From: Porphyromonas vaginalis
GTDB lineage: Bacteria; Bacteroidota; Bacteroidia; Bacteroidales; Porphyromonadaceae
Assembly (NCBI RefSeq): GCF_958301595.1
Contig: NZ_CATQJU010000001.1
Coordinates: forward strand, 1,240,001-1,304,000
Direction: 5' to 3'
DNA length: 64,000 nt
Part shown: positions 53,975 to 62,970 of the stretch, piece by piece
How positions within the stretch are numbered: the stretch's first letter is position 1
Layout of the letters: each line of letters opens with the position of its first letter
Position numbers and translations under genes: made by a program
The notes under the pieces: generated by a model
Seen by the model: only the letters and a program-made list of their open reading frames with translations
The model's database searches: none
Told to the model about the DNA's origin: nothing

Positions 53975-56173
53975 CTACTGTTCGAGGCGCACTTGCTGCA
54001 CCCCTTTGATACTTTGTAGTTGCGCTTGTAGGGCAAAGAGCGCTTGTCGCTCCCCCTCTCTAAAGGTAAAGGTGCCGTGCCAAAGCCCCCCGTCGAGCTG
54101 CTGCTCTTCGTTGAGCAGCGTGCAGTCGTCCGCTTGATGCAGCGTAGAGATGACGCGTCCTATCGCGACAGCGTCATGGAGAGCCGTCACATAGAGCGTT
54201 GCCACCACCGTAGAACTCTCCATGCCACGCCAGCGTGCTGGTAGGACGCGGTCTCCGTGACGCCCTAAGATGTCGATGGCGTTGGGGCAGTTGCGGGTAT
54301 GTATCTTCAGTCCCGACTTGGAGGGATAGGCAAAGATTTCGTCGCCCATCTTAGGGTTGCAGCAGCTAGCCAGTGTGTACTCCAGCCCCTTGAAGTCTGC
54401 CGTAGAGACCACAATCTCCCGTCCGTCGGGAGCCTCTGTCGACTTGATCGCCGTCGGTGTCGGAGCCACCCGTCTGCTCTCGGCAGCACGAGCCTCCGCC
54501 TCGGCACAAAGCTCCGCATACTGATCGAGGAAGTTCGGCACATTGATCCGCTCCTCAGAGAGGTCTATGAAGAAATCCATATTCCCCTTGTACCCCATCT
54601 TGCGTAGGAGGGTGGTGAAGATAGACTCTTGGTAGACGAGATGTCTATTCTTAAAGCGTCTCTCGAGTAGTTCCTTGCCCGCTTGCAGTCCGCTCTCCTG
54701 CTGGTCACGTATTGCTTGGCGTATCTTGTTCTTAGCCTTGCGTGTGGTGACCGACTGGAGCCAGTCTACGGAGGGTCGCTGGTTCTTTGCCGTGGTGATG
54801 CTGATGACATCGCCATTCTTCAGTTTGTCTCTCAGCTTAGCGCGCTTGCCATTGACCTGTGCGCTCTGCGCCATCAGCCCCACATTAGAGTGTATCGCAA
54901 AGGCAAAGTCTAGGACCGTAGCCCCCTTCGGCAGACGTATCATCTGCCCCGTGGGGGTAAAGACAAAAATATCTCTCGACTCGACCCGGAGGGAGAGCTG
55001 TGCATTGGCCTTCTCCTTATCCCCCGCCAAGTCTTCGATCACCTGCCGCATACTGGTGAGCTGCGAGTCGAGGCTAGCCTCTCCTGTGACGCCCTTGTAG
55101 CGCCAGTGCGCAGCCATACCGCTCTCAGCGACGCGATCCATGCGGGTGGTGCGGATCTGTATCTCTACGCTCTTGCCCTCAGGCCCCTGTACGGTGATCT
55201 GTAGCGACTCATAGCCGTTTGCCTTAGGCTGCGAGATCCAGTCGCGGAGGCGCTTCGTATTGGGTGTGTATAGATCCGTCACGATCGAGTAAACGAGCCA
55301 GCACGCCTCGTACTCCTCCTCGGGCGGGGCATCGATGATGATGCGCATGGCTGAGAGGTCGTGGATCTCCTCAAAGGAGACCCCTTTGTTGCGCATCTTG
55401 TTCATAATCGAGGTAAAAGTCTTGCTCCTCGACTTGATTGTGTAGGGCCAGCGAAGGGGGAGTTCTTCAAGTTTGGCCCGAATGGGAGCTACAAACCCCT
55501 CCATATACTCTTGGCGTGCCACGATCGTCTGCCCCATCAGCCCCTTGATCTCGTAGTAATGCTCGGGGTCGGTGTACTTAAAGGTCAAGTCCTCCATCTG
55601 GCTCTTGATCTTGTAAAGCCCTAGGCGGTGAGCTGTCGGCACGAAGAGCACCTGCGCCACCTGAGCAAGCATCACTCTACTGCTCTCGTCCATGCGCTCC
55701 TTGGCATAGACCAACTTATTGAGGCACTCCACAAGAAGTATCAAGACGACACGTATATCCTCGGCGATGGTCAGGAGAAACTCCTCTCCTTGATCTGCCT
55801 GACGTAGGTCGTAGCGATGGTACAACTCATGCGTCTGTGCCAGACGCTCTATGAGGGGGAGTGTGCCAGGCGGACAAAGCTCCTCGACCTCTTGCGCCGT
55901 GATAGTCCCGCGGATGTATGGAGGCTCTAGTAGGACTGCCGAGATCGATACGACACCCAGCCCTATCTCGTCGCAGAGCAGCTGAGCCATCTCAGCTTGC
56001 TCCATAAAGGTCTCCCGATCGTCCTCTCCTGCACTAGCTCCATACTGTCCCTCACGGATGAGTCGCTCGAGTAGCTCCCGATAAGGTGCCACATAGCTCG
56101 CCACCCCCAGCTGATCTGCTGTCCGGAGGAGGTAGCGCATGAGCTCCTGATCATCTCTGTGATGGGTCGGCAT
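53975..56173 (-). CDS. rel: RelA/SpoT (p)ppGpp synthetase with degenerate hydrolase domain
   Basis: A 732-residue long RSH protein. The synthetase domain is intact-looking (about 235-360: SRSKTFTSIMNKM, DLSAMRIIID, QPKANGYESLQITVQGPEG, AESGMAAHWRYK). A TGS domain (about 400-465, DIFVFTPTGQMIRLPKGATV) and a C-terminal zinc-finger/ACT region (ASCCNPKMGDEI, TRNCPNA) follow. The N-terminal HD hydrolase motifs are lost: the HDxxED position reads LLEPPYIRG (81-89), and the LADRLHNMR motif reads LVECLNKLV. It should therefore make but not degrade (p)ppGpp. A second, bifunctional Rel would be expected elsewhere. A heptamer array begins 5 bases from the start codon. Confidence 0.92.
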   Translation of the reverse strand: MPTHHRDDQELMRYLLRTADQLGVASYVAPYRELLERLIREGQYGASAGEDDRETFMEQAEMAQLLCDEIGLGVVSISAVLLEPPYIRGTITAQEVEELCPPGTLPLIERLAQTHELYHRYDLRQADQGEEFLLTIAEDIRVVLILLVECLNKLVYAKERMDESSRVMLAQVAQVLFVPTAHRLGLYKIKSQMEDLTFKYTDPEHYYEIKGLMGQTIVARQEYMEGFVAPIRAKLEELPLRWPYTIKSRSKTFTSIMNKMRNKGVSFEEIHDLSAMRIIIDAPPEEEYEACWLVYSIVTDLYTPNTKRLRDWISQPKANGYESLQITVQGPEGKSVEIQIRTTRMDRVAESGMAAHWRYKGVTGEASLDSQLTSMRQVIEDLAGDKEKANAQLSLRVESRDIFVFTPTGQMIRLPKGATVLDFAFAIHSNVGLMAQSAQVNGKRAKLRDKLKNGDVISITTAKNQRPSVDWLQSVTTRKAKNKIRQAIRDQQESGLQAGKELLERRFKNRHLVYQESIFTTLLRKMGYKGNMDFFIDLSEERINVPNFLDQYAELCAEAEARAAESRRVAPTPTAIKSTEAPDGREIVVSTADFKGLEYTLASCCNPKMGDEIFAYPSKSGLKIHTRNCPNAIDILGRHGDRVLPARWRGMESSTVVATLYVTALHDAVAIGRVISTLHQADDCTLLNEEQQLDGGLWHGTFTFREGERQALFALQAQLQSIKGVQQVRLEQ

Positions 56174-56178
56174 GGCGG

Positions 56179-56227
56179 TTAGAGGTTAGAAATTAGAGGT
56201 TAGAAGTTAGAGATTAGAGGTTAGAGG
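56179..56227. repeat. TTAGAGR heptamer array (7 units) upstream of rel
   Basis: Units TTAGAGG, TTAGAAA, TTAGAGG, TTAGAAG, TTAGAGA, TTAGAGG and TTAGAGG lie just upstream of the rel ATG (56173). They form the left arm of a long inverted repeat with 56259-56300. Confidence 0.92.
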
Positions 56228-56258
56228 GGAGAGAAGCTAGGAAGGGTTGGAACCAAAG

Positions 56259-56300
56259 TCTAACCTCTAATTTCTAATCTCTAACTTCTAATCTCTAATT
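56259..56300. repeat. Inverted TTAGAGR heptamer array (6 units) abutting the folK stop
   Basis: TCTAACC, TCTAATT, TCTAATC, TCTAACT, TCTAATC and TCTAATT end one base before the folK stop codon (56301-56303). With the array at 56179-56227 it gives two arms of about 42 bp around a 31-bp loop. Confidence 0.92.
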
Positions 56301-56681
56301 CTACAACTCATCTAGCTCTTCTAGTCCTGCGACGACATAGGGGCGGACCATATCTTGTGGCTTGTAGACCTCATCATTCCACTCGATGATGTCTAGATCC
56401 ATCGGTATGATACCCTCTTCGTCGTCATCGTGGTCACGTCCGAGCTTAGTCTCGAGCTTCTTGAGCTTAGCCTCTAGCGTCTCTCTATCTAGTTCGGTCT
56501 CAAAGAGCGCGATCAGATTGAGAAAGGCCTTAGCATCCTCGGGCATATCCATAGGCTCCGTGAGCTGAGGCGTCGAAAAGCGTATCGTGGGGAAGTGCTT
56601 CGTGAGTATCTCCATCACCTCCTTAACGTTGGCCGTGCGATGCTCATTACTGCCTATGCTGATGATCGCTTTGTTTTTCAT
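56301..56681 (-). CDS. folK: Short FolK-like (HPPK) protein
   Basis: A 126-residue protein resembling 6-hydroxymethyl-7,8-dihydropterin pyrophosphokinase. The start AIISIGSNEHRTANV carries the GSN motif, and IPMDLDIIEWND the two metal-binding Asp residues. It is about 30 residues shorter than typical HPPK. The basic loop R-x-GPR before DLDI is replaced by the acidic GRDHDDDEEGI, so activity is uncertain. It follows the DAHP synthase gene by 24 bp. Confidence 0.7.
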   Translation of the reverse strand: MKNKAIISIGSNEHRTANVKEVMEILTKHFPTIRFSTPQLTEPMDMPEDAKAFLNLIALFETELDRETLEAKLKKLETKLGRDHDDDEEGIIPMDLDIIEWNDEVYKPQDMVRPYVVAGLEELDEL

Positions 56682-56705
56682 TGCTTATTATTGGTAGTCT
56701 AGCGT

Positions 56706-57803
56706 CTAAAAGTTATTGTCTTCTTCATGATCCACCGCTTCTTGTCCTCGTAGGGAGTAGTCGTGGATCAGGTTGTATAGCTGCGTCGCCCAGTGCGGAT
56801 CTAGTCCATACTGAGTCGCTAGCTCTATATAGTGAGCCTCTACAGCTGCTCGTTGCTCAGCTTGATAGAAGCCTAGATGGTTGGCCGTCTTATAGCGTCC
56901 TATGGTTTGCGTGAGCTTGCAGCGCTCCGCTAGTAGCTCTACGAGTGCGGCGTCTAGATCTCGCAGTTGATAGCGCATCGGACGGAGCATCGCCTCGTGG
57001 TCGTCGCTGGGGTGCTGTAGCGACTCGAGCAACTGGTGTAGTTGCTCAGGCGTGATCTGCTGACGTGCATCTGTCCAAGCGTGCTCGGGATCGCAGTGAC
57101 ACTCGATCATAAAGCCATCGATAGGGTAGAGCAGGCCTGTGCGGCAGACTGCCTCTAGGAGATCAGCTCGTCCTGCTATGTGACTCGGATCAAGTAAGAT
57201 GGGTAGGTGTTCCTCCGCACCATAACGCTTTTGGTAGAGCGTGCGCAGCTGGGCGATCATCTCCCAGTGAGGACTATTGCGTAGCTGCTTGGTGTAGACA
57301 GGTGTACAGCCTCTCAGGATAGCCATCACCTGGGCGACGCCTCGGCTCTTGATACGCTCTAGGGCACCCATCCATAGGGGTGCGTCGGGACTGATCGGAT
57401 TCTTGACCAGGACGGTCTGCGTTGCTCCCTCTAGTTGCTCGGCAATCGCCTCTACCATAAAGGGATTGCTCACCGTGCGAGCACCGATCCATACGAAGTC
57501 AACGTCCGCAGCGCGCACCGCCTCGACCTGCTCGGGTAGGCATACCTCGGTGCCCACCTTGAGACCCGTCGAGGCCTGCACCTCTTGGAGCCAAGCAAGC
57601 CCCTCCACTCCGACACCCTCGAAGGATCCCGGACGGGTACGAGGCTTCCACAAGGCAGCCCGAAAATGTGTGACACCTTGCGCCTTTAGTCCTTGAGCGA
57701 CCTCAAGCAGTTGCTCGCGACTCTCTGCACTGCAGGGACCCGCTACCAGCATCTGACTCGCTGGAGGCTCCTCAAGGGTACTATGGGCGGACGAATCATC
57801 CAT
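56706..57803 (-). CDS. Bifunctional DAHP synthase-chorismate mutase
   Basis: A 365-residue fusion. Residues about 15-265 form a class Ib DAHP synthase (VAGPCSAESREQLLEVAQGL, FRAALWKPRTRPGSFEG, ILLDPSHIAGRADLL, IECHCDPEHAWTDARQQI). Residues about 280-350 are an AroQ chorismate mutase (YQLRDLDAALVELLAERCKL). The synthase makes DAHP at the start of the shikimate pathway, and the mutase takes chorismate to prephenate. This is the common Bacteroidetes arrangement. It heads the run leading through folK and rel to the men genes. Confidence 0.95.
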   Translation of the reverse strand: MDDSSAHSTLEEPPASQMLVAGPCSAESREQLLEVAQGLKAQGVTHFRAALWKPRTRPGSFEGVGVEGLAWLQEVQASTGLKVGTEVCLPEQVEAVRAADVDFVWIGARTVSNPFMVEAIAEQLEGATQTVLVKNPISPDAPLWMGALERIKSRGVAQVMAILRGCTPVYTKQLRNSPHWEMIAQLRTLYQKRYGAEEHLPILLDPSHIAGRADLLEAVCRTGLLYPIDGFMIECHCDPEHAWTDARQQITPEQLHQLLESLQHPSDDHEAMLRPMRYQLRDLDAALVELLAERCKLTQTIGRYKTANHLGFYQAEQRAAVEAHYIELATQYGLDPHWATQLYNLIHDYSLRGQEAVDHEEDNNF

Positions 57804-57833
57804 ATCTAAGGTCGTATACTCGTTTACTCGCTA

Positions 57834-57841
57834 CAAAGGTA
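57834..57841 (-). promoter_or_regulatory. Putative -7 box for the DAHP synthase-mutase gene
   Basis: CAAAGGTA on the plus strand is TACCTTTG on the minus strand. It lies 31 bp upstream of the ATG at 57803. Confidence 0.5.
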
Positions 57842-57891
57842 TTAAAACTATTCCGACTAGCGACACTCGGATCGGATACATTATTAATATA

Positions 57892-58287
57892 GTGTCTGGC
57901 GGGAGGGGTGTCCGTTGTAGTACAGCGACACGACTTCTGTAGGGACGCACGATCTGTGCGTCCGTTGTGTTAAAGATTACAGCATTGTTGTTTTAACGAG
58001 GACGGACGCTCAGATCGAGCGTCCCTACAGGAGTCGTAGGTGCGTGCGTCCGTTGTGTCAAAGGTTACAGCATTGTGGTTTTAACGAGGACGGACGCTCA
58101 GATCGAGCGTCCCTACAGGAGTCGTAGGTGCGTGCGTCCGTTGTGTCAAAGGTTACAGCATTGTGGTTTTAACGAGGACGGACGCTCAGATCGAGCGTCC
58201 CTACAGGAGTCGTAGGTGCGTGCGTTCGTTGTGTCAAAGGTTACTGCGTCAGGCTAGTTCGACAACGGACGCCCTCCCGCTAGACAC
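57892..58287. repeat. Repeat cassette bounded by inverted 26-27-bp ends
   Basis: The left end (57892-57918, GTGTCTGGCGGGAGGG then GTGTCCGTTGT) and right end (58262-58287, ACAACGGACGCCCTCC then CGCTAGACAC) are inverted copies. The right end is the exact inverse of 4864-4889. Near the left end is a palindrome GGACGCAC-N5-GTGCGTCC (57943-57963). The cassette fills the gap between the divergent DAHP synthase and exporter promoters. Confidence 0.85.
57956..58244. repeat. 88-bp tandem repeat (3.3 copies)
   Basis: Units begin GTGCGTCCGTTGTG at 57956, 58044, 58132 and 58220 (partial), an exact 88-bp period. Each full unit contains the palindrome GGACGCTC-N5-GAGCGTCC (58004, 58092, 58180). Units 2 and 3 are identical by eye, and unit 1 has a few changes. 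The unit interior is the inverse of 5008-5052. Confidence 0.93.
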
Positions 58288-58370
58288 ACCCGAGCGTCCC
58301 TACAGCGTGTGATATGTCTCGCTCTGATGCGACTGTTTGACTCAAGTTGTACACTGAAGCGTTTTTCCTA

Positions 58371-58400
58371 TTGCAGATTCAAATATTTGTACTACCTTTG
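58371..58400 (+). promoter_or_regulatory. Promoter of the MacB-like exporter operon
   Basis: TTG (58371-58373), a 19-bp spacer and TACCTTTG (58393-58400) match the Bacteroidetes -33/-7 consensus in sequence and spacing. The expected start is near 58406, giving a leader of about 34 bases before the ATG at 58440. Confidence 0.75.
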
Positions 58401-58439
58401 CAGTGTACTATCAAAGACAAACGCTAAGCAAACAAGCTT

Positions 58440-59159
58440 ATGAATGCTAAACCTGTCATATCGCTACGCAATCTGCACAAGACCTATCAAGGCGCGCAGC
58501 CGCTACATGTCCTCAAGGGGATCAACCTCGACATCTTCCCAGGCGAGATGGTCGCTATCATGGGAGCTTCGGGCTCGGGCAAGAGTACGCTCCTCAATAT
58601 CCTCGGGCTTCTCGACAGCTATGACGAGGGGAGTTACCATCTAGGCGAGGAGCTACTGAGCAACAGCCTCTCGGAGAACCGCGCTGCCGAGATCCGTTCT
58701 AGACAAATAGGATTCGTCTTCCAGTCGTTTAACCTTATCCCCTTTAAGAATGCGCTGGACAACATTGCCCTGCCACTCTTTTATCAGGGAGTCGGTCGCA
58801 AGGAGCGCACCAAGCGTGCTGCCGAGCTACTCTCCCGCATGGGACTAGCCGACTGGGCGGAGCATCTGCCGAGCGAGATGTCGGGAGGACAGAAGCAGCG
58901 CATAGCAATCGCACGAGCCCTCATCACCACACCCTCAGTCATCCTAGCCGATGAGCCGACGGGAGCTTTGGATAGCAAGACCACCATCGAGGTGATGGAG
59001 CTACTGCGAGAGATCAATCGCGAGTCGCACCTGACGATGATTATCGTGACGCACGAGCCTGGCGTAGCTGAGATGTGTGACCGCACGATACATATCAAGG
59101 ATGGACTGATCGAGGGCGGCGGTCTGACAAGCAGTCTGCCCGAGGAGGTGTTTGAGTAA
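58440..59159 (+). CDS. MacB/LolD-type ABC transporter ATPase
   Basis: A 239-residue ATPase with Walker A GASGSGKSTLL, signature MSGGQKQRIAIARAL and Walker B VILADEPTGALDSKT, the ALD form typical of the LolD/MacB/FtsE group. It should drive the two FtsX-like permeases encoded directly downstream. The operon with adaptor and TolC-family genes points to a tripartite efflux or secretion pump. Confidence 0.95.
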   Translation: MNAKPVISLRNLHKTYQGAQPLHVLKGINLDIFPGEMVAIMGASGSGKSTLLNILGLLDSYDEGSYHLGEELLSNSLSENRAAEIRSRQIGFVFQSFNLIPFKNALDNIALPLFYQGVGRKERTKRAAELLSRMGLADWAEHLPSEMSGGQKQRIAIARALITTPSVILADEPTGALDSKTTIEVMELLREINRESHLTMIIVTHEPGVAEMCDRTIHIKDGLIEGGGLTSSLPEEVFE

Positions 59160-59174
59160 AGAGGATCACACATT

Positions 59175-60455
59175 ATGCGTATAGGACACGAATACTTCTC
59201 CGAGATCATAGACAATCTCAAGCGCAACCGCCTGCGCACCTTCTTGACAGGCTTTGCCGTAGCGTGGGGAATCATCTTTCTAGTCATCCTCCTTAGCATC
59301 GGCGTGGGGCTTAATCGTGGTATCTCTAAGAGTGCCAATGCGGGCGACACGGAGCCAAACTACGGCATATACTTTGGCGTCTGGATGACCAACCTCCCTT
59401 ACCAGGGTTACCCAGCCGGTCGGTGGCTGTTCCTCGCGGAGTCGCAGTTCGCACAGTTGCAGGAGATGGTGCCAGCTATTGAGGACATCACACCCAGCCT
59501 TAGATCTTGGAATAAGATTACCCACGCATCACAGGTGACCGAGGGGGTGGTAAAGGGGATCGGCGCCAACTACTTCGGGCACTTCGAGACCCGTGTCAAG
59601 ATGCTGGCGGGACGTGGCATCAATGGCAACGACGTATATAATAAGGAGAAGACGCTCCTCATCAGCTCCTCCGATGCGCTGAAGCTCTTTGGCACTGATC
59701 GGTACGAGGAGGCGGTCGGCAAGAGCGTCTCCGTCGACAATGTCTCCTTTACCGTGGTGGGAGTCTACGAAGCTGCGCAAAACCAATCGGCATCCTATAT
59801 GCCGAGTAGCACCTTTACCATGATCCATCCCAATGATCAGCGTATTGATGGTGGCTATATCTATGCGCCTACGATACGGAGCAAGAAGGATTTCGAGGCT
59901 TTCAACAAGGAACTCCTCAAAGCACTCAGCTCGATACTCTCCTTCTCGCCCGATGATGATCAGGCGATGTGGGGCCACTCAAACTATGTCAACAACGAGC
60001 AGTATAATAAGGTAGTCAACTACTTCTACCTCTTCCTCTGGATCGTCGGGCTGAGCACGCTCCTCATCGGCATCGTCGGCGTGAGCAACATCATGCTGGT
60101 CACAGTGCGGGAGCGATACAAAGAGATCGGCATACGCAAGGCTCTGGGCGCTAAGCCCCGTGACATCCTAGCGATGATCATGGTCGAGAGCCTCCTCATC
60201 ACGGCGGTGGCGGGCGCTATCGGGCTGGTCATTGCCGTGGGGCTCGTCGCTCTAGGCGACTACCTCGTGACAGCTTACCACATTGGCGAGATGTCCATTA
60301 TGGGCGAGACGATCCACCTCTTTGACACGCCAGTCCTCTCGCCACAGATGGCGCTGGGCATCCTCGTTGTGATGATCATTGCGGGGATCGTGGCGGGCTA
60401 CACGCCAGCTCGCAGAGCGATACGTATATCTGCTATCGAAGCGATGAGAGATTAG
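59175..60455 (+). CDS. MacB-type permease 1 (FtsX-like)
   Basis: A 426-residue permease with the MacB layout: TM1 at about 24-45, a large periplasmic domain (about 46-285) and three C-terminal membrane segments. The FtsX motif GIVGVSNIMLVTVRERYKEI and then GIRKALGAKPRDI is clear. Unlike E. coli MacB, the ATPase is a separate gene. It starts 15 bp after the ATPase stop. Confidence 0.92.
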   Translation: MRIGHEYFSEIIDNLKRNRLRTFLTGFAVAWGIIFLVILLSIGVGLNRGISKSANAGDTEPNYGIYFGVWMTNLPYQGYPAGRWLFLAESQFAQLQEMVPAIEDITPSLRSWNKITHASQVTEGVVKGIGANYFGHFETRVKMLAGRGINGNDVYNKEKTLLISSSDALKLFGTDRYEEAVGKSVSVDNVSFTVVGVYEAAQNQSASYMPSSTFTMIHPNDQRIDGGYIYAPTIRSKKDFEAFNKELLKALSSILSFSPDDDQAMWGHSNYVNNEQYNKVVNYFYLFLWIVGLSTLLIGIVGVSNIMLVTVRERYKEIGIRKALGAKPRDILAMIMVESLLITAVAGAIGLVIAVGLVALGDYLVTAYHIGEMSIMGETIHLFDTPVLSPQMALGILVVMIIAGIVAGYTPARRAIRISAIEAMRD

Positions 60456-60483
60456 TGACACACCCTAGCGTAAAGACTGTACT

Positions 60484-61743
60484 ATGAGACTATTTGATCG
60501 AGACATCTGGGGTGAAGCTTTTCACTCCTTACGAACGAATCGCAAGCGTTCGATCGCAACCGCCTTTGGCATCTTTTGGGGCATCCTGATGCTGGTCATC
60601 TTGATGAGCTTGAGCCAAGGTTTCTCCAACGGCATGCGCAAGCAGCTAGATGGTATCTCAAGCAATACCACTATGCTCTACTGCTCCACAACCAGTAAAC
60701 CGTACAAAGGTTACCCCACCGACCGCTGGTGGTCGCTCTCAGTGAGCGATATAGCCAACCTCCAGAAGCGCTTTCCCGAGATAGAGACGATAGCTTCTAT
60801 CCAGCAAGGCTCGTGGAACACACCCGTCAGCTACGGCACCAAGAGTACGACAGCACCGCTCTACTCCGCCTGGACCTCTTATGACCAGATCGTCTACTCA
60901 ACCCTCCTAGCTGGGCGACGGCTCAACGAGAGCGACGAGCAGCAGCACCGTCGTAACTGCACCATCGGTGAGGAGGTGAGCCAGAAGTTCTTCGCTTCGC
61001 ACGAGGAGGCTCTAGGCAAGGTTATCAATATCGACGGCTCTTACTACACCATCGTGGGAGTCCTCAAAAGCAAGTCTAAAGGGATGAATATCAATGGCTC
61101 TGAAGAGCAAAAGGTACGTATCCCCTACACGATCCTTACCGCATCGCTCGGCCAGAGCAATGAGGTCTACCAAGTTATCTACTCGCTCCATGGCGATGGT
61201 AAGGATAGCAAAGCGATCAACGACCGCATCAAAGCCTACATCCGCTCTACCCACGACATAGCACCAGACGATGAGAGCGCCATAGGTGAGTTCAACATCT
61301 CAGAGATCTTCACCGCCCAGAACTCCATGCTGTGGGGTGTCAATGTCTTCGTCTGGTTCATCGGTATCGGCACGCTCCTCTCGGGCATCATCGGCATTAG
61401 CAATATCATGCTCGTCTCAGTCAAGGAGCGCACCCGTGAGATCGGCATACGTCGTGCGCTCGGTGCGCAGCGCAAAGACATCGTACGACTCATCCTCCTA
61501 GAGAGCGGCATGCTGAGCCTCCTCGCGGGGCTACTAGGCCTCCTCCTCGGTGTGGGGATCATGTCTGTCGTCGCACAGATCACCGCCTCAATGGAAAACG
61601 AGATGCTGGTCAATCCGCTGATCCCCTTTGGCACAGCGATTGGCGCACTCCTCTTCATCGTCATCGGAGGCGTGGTGGGCGGTCTTCTGCCACTCAAGAA
61701 AGCACTCGAGATTCGCTCCATCGAAGCGATTCGTGAGGAGTAA
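60484..61743 (+). CDS. MacB-type permease 2 (FtsX-like)
   Basis: A 419-residue paralogue of the previous gene with the same layout: TM1 at about 22-43, a periplasmic domain and three C-terminal segments. The motif is GIIGISNIMLVSVKERTREI and then GIRRALGAQRKDI. The two permeases probably form a heterodimer with two copies of the ATPase. It starts 28 bp after permease 1. Confidence 0.92.
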   Translation: MRLFDRDIWGEAFHSLRTNRKRSIATAFGIFWGILMLVILMSLSQGFSNGMRKQLDGISSNTTMLYCSTTSKPYKGYPTDRWWSLSVSDIANLQKRFPEIETIASIQQGSWNTPVSYGTKSTTAPLYSAWTSYDQIVYSTLLAGRRLNESDEQQHRRNCTIGEEVSQKFFASHEEALGKVINIDGSYYTIVGVLKSKSKGMNINGSEEQKVRIPYTILTASLGQSNEVYQVIYSLHGDGKDSKAINDRIKAYIRSTHDIAPDDESAIGEFNISEIFTAQNSMLWGVNVFVWFIGIGTLLSGIIGISNIMLVSVKERTREIGIRRALGAQRKDIVRLILLESGMLSLLAGLLGLLLGVGIMSVVAQITASMENEMLVNPLIPFGTAIGALLFIVIGGVVGGLLPLKKALEIRSIEAIREE

Positions 61744-61788
61744 ACCAACATTCAACTTTAGGTAAAAACAAACACAACATAAAGAACT

Positions 61789-62901
61789 ATGAAAGCTAAG
61801 CGTATCTTCAAACTTTCCCTTTGGGTTATCTTCGGCCTGCTCGTTGTCATGACCTTCGTCTTCCTCTATAAGAAGGCACAGCCCCAAGCGACCATCTACT
61901 CGGTAGAGACGGTGACCCGCGTCCCCTCTATCCAGCGGTCTATCATCCTCACTGGCAAGATAGCTCCTCGCAACGAGGTGATGATCGTGCCACAGCTCAA
62001 CGGCATCATCGCCGAGATCATGAAGAAGCCCGGCGACCTCGTCAAGGCGGGCGACATCATCGCTCGTATCAAGGTGGTGCCCGAGATGGGTTCGGTCAAT
62101 CAGGCAGAGTCGCAGGTCGAGATAGCAAAGATTGCTCTCGACGAGGCGCAGCAGAAGTACAAGATAGCGACCGAGCTACACCAGCAAGGGATCGTAGCCG
62201 AGGAGGAGTATGCCACAACCAAGGCTAACTACCTACAAGCTAAGGAGCGCCTTGCGAGTGCCAAGGATGCTTACAACATCGTCCTCACTGGTATGAGCCA
62301 GCGCAACGCTCAGGGCTCTACGACACTGGTGCGCAGCACGGTAGATGGGACGATACTTGACATACCGGTCAAGGAGGGTAACTCGGTCATTCAGGCCAAC
62401 TCTTTCAACGCAGGTACCACCATCGCCACCATCGCTGACATGACGGAGATGATCTTCATCGGTAAGGTGGACGAGGTCGACATCGCTCGTGTCGCTACGG
62501 GACTACCTGTCACGGTGCGCATCGGAGCGATCGAGGGTTCTGCCTTCTCGGGCGTTGTCGAGTACATCTCGCCCAAGACAATCCAGCAGCAACAAGGCAC
62601 GCAGTACGAGCTCAAGGCCGCCATCACCATCGACGACTACAGCCGCATACGCTCCGACATGAGTGCCAATGCGGAGCTTATCACTGACCAGGTCTCTAAC
62701 GTCTTAGCTGTCCCCGAGGGCGCACTACAGTTTGAGGGTGACAAGGTCTATGTCGAGGTGGTCACCTCCGACGCTGACCCGAAGCATCTAGAGACGGAGC
62801 GCCGTGAGATCAAGACTGGCATTAGCAACGGTAGCCTCATTGAGGTCAAGAGTGGTCTCAAGGAGGGCGAAAAGGTCAAAGGCACCCCAGTAGCAGCCTA
62901 A
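61789..62901 (+). CDS. MacA-like periplasmic adaptor
   Basis: A 370-residue membrane-fusion protein. One N-terminal membrane anchor (about 8-27), then a lipoyl-like domain split around an alpha-hairpin (about 95-165: NQAESQVEIAKIALDEAQQK to SAKDAYNIVLTGMS), then beta-barrel and membrane-proximal domains. GTILDIPVKEGNSVIQAN is the returning lipoyl strand. It should link the permease pair to the TolC-family channel. It is followed by a 277-bp gap holding a 22-bp palindrome array. Confidence 0.92.
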   Translation: MKAKRIFKLSLWVIFGLLVVMTFVFLYKKAQPQATIYSVETVTRVPSIQRSIILTGKIAPRNEVMIVPQLNGIIAEIMKKPGDLVKAGDIIARIKVVPEMGSVNQAESQVEIAKIALDEAQQKYKIATELHQQGIVAEEEYATTKANYLQAKERLASAKDAYNIVLTGMSQRNAQGSTTLVRSTVDGTILDIPVKEGNSVIQANSFNAGTTIATIADMTEMIFIGKVDEVDIARVATGLPVTVRIGAIEGSAFSGVVEYISPKTIQQQQGTQYELKAAITIDDYSRIRSDMSANAELITDQVSNVLAVPEGALQFEGDKVYVEVVTSDADPKHLETERREIKTGISNGSLIEVKSGLKEGEKVKGTPVAA

Positions 62902-62970
62902 CCGACCGAAGATTATTTATAGCCCTACTTCTGTCTGGCTCGTTCGGCTAAATTGCTGAGCCGATGATGT

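Noticed and set aside
57956-58244. Possible CRISPR array (88-bp repeats, and the 22-bp arrays)
   Set aside because: The 88-bp units are whole-unit tandem copies without unique spacers, the 22-bp arrays have only 8-bp variable segments, and no cas genes are present.
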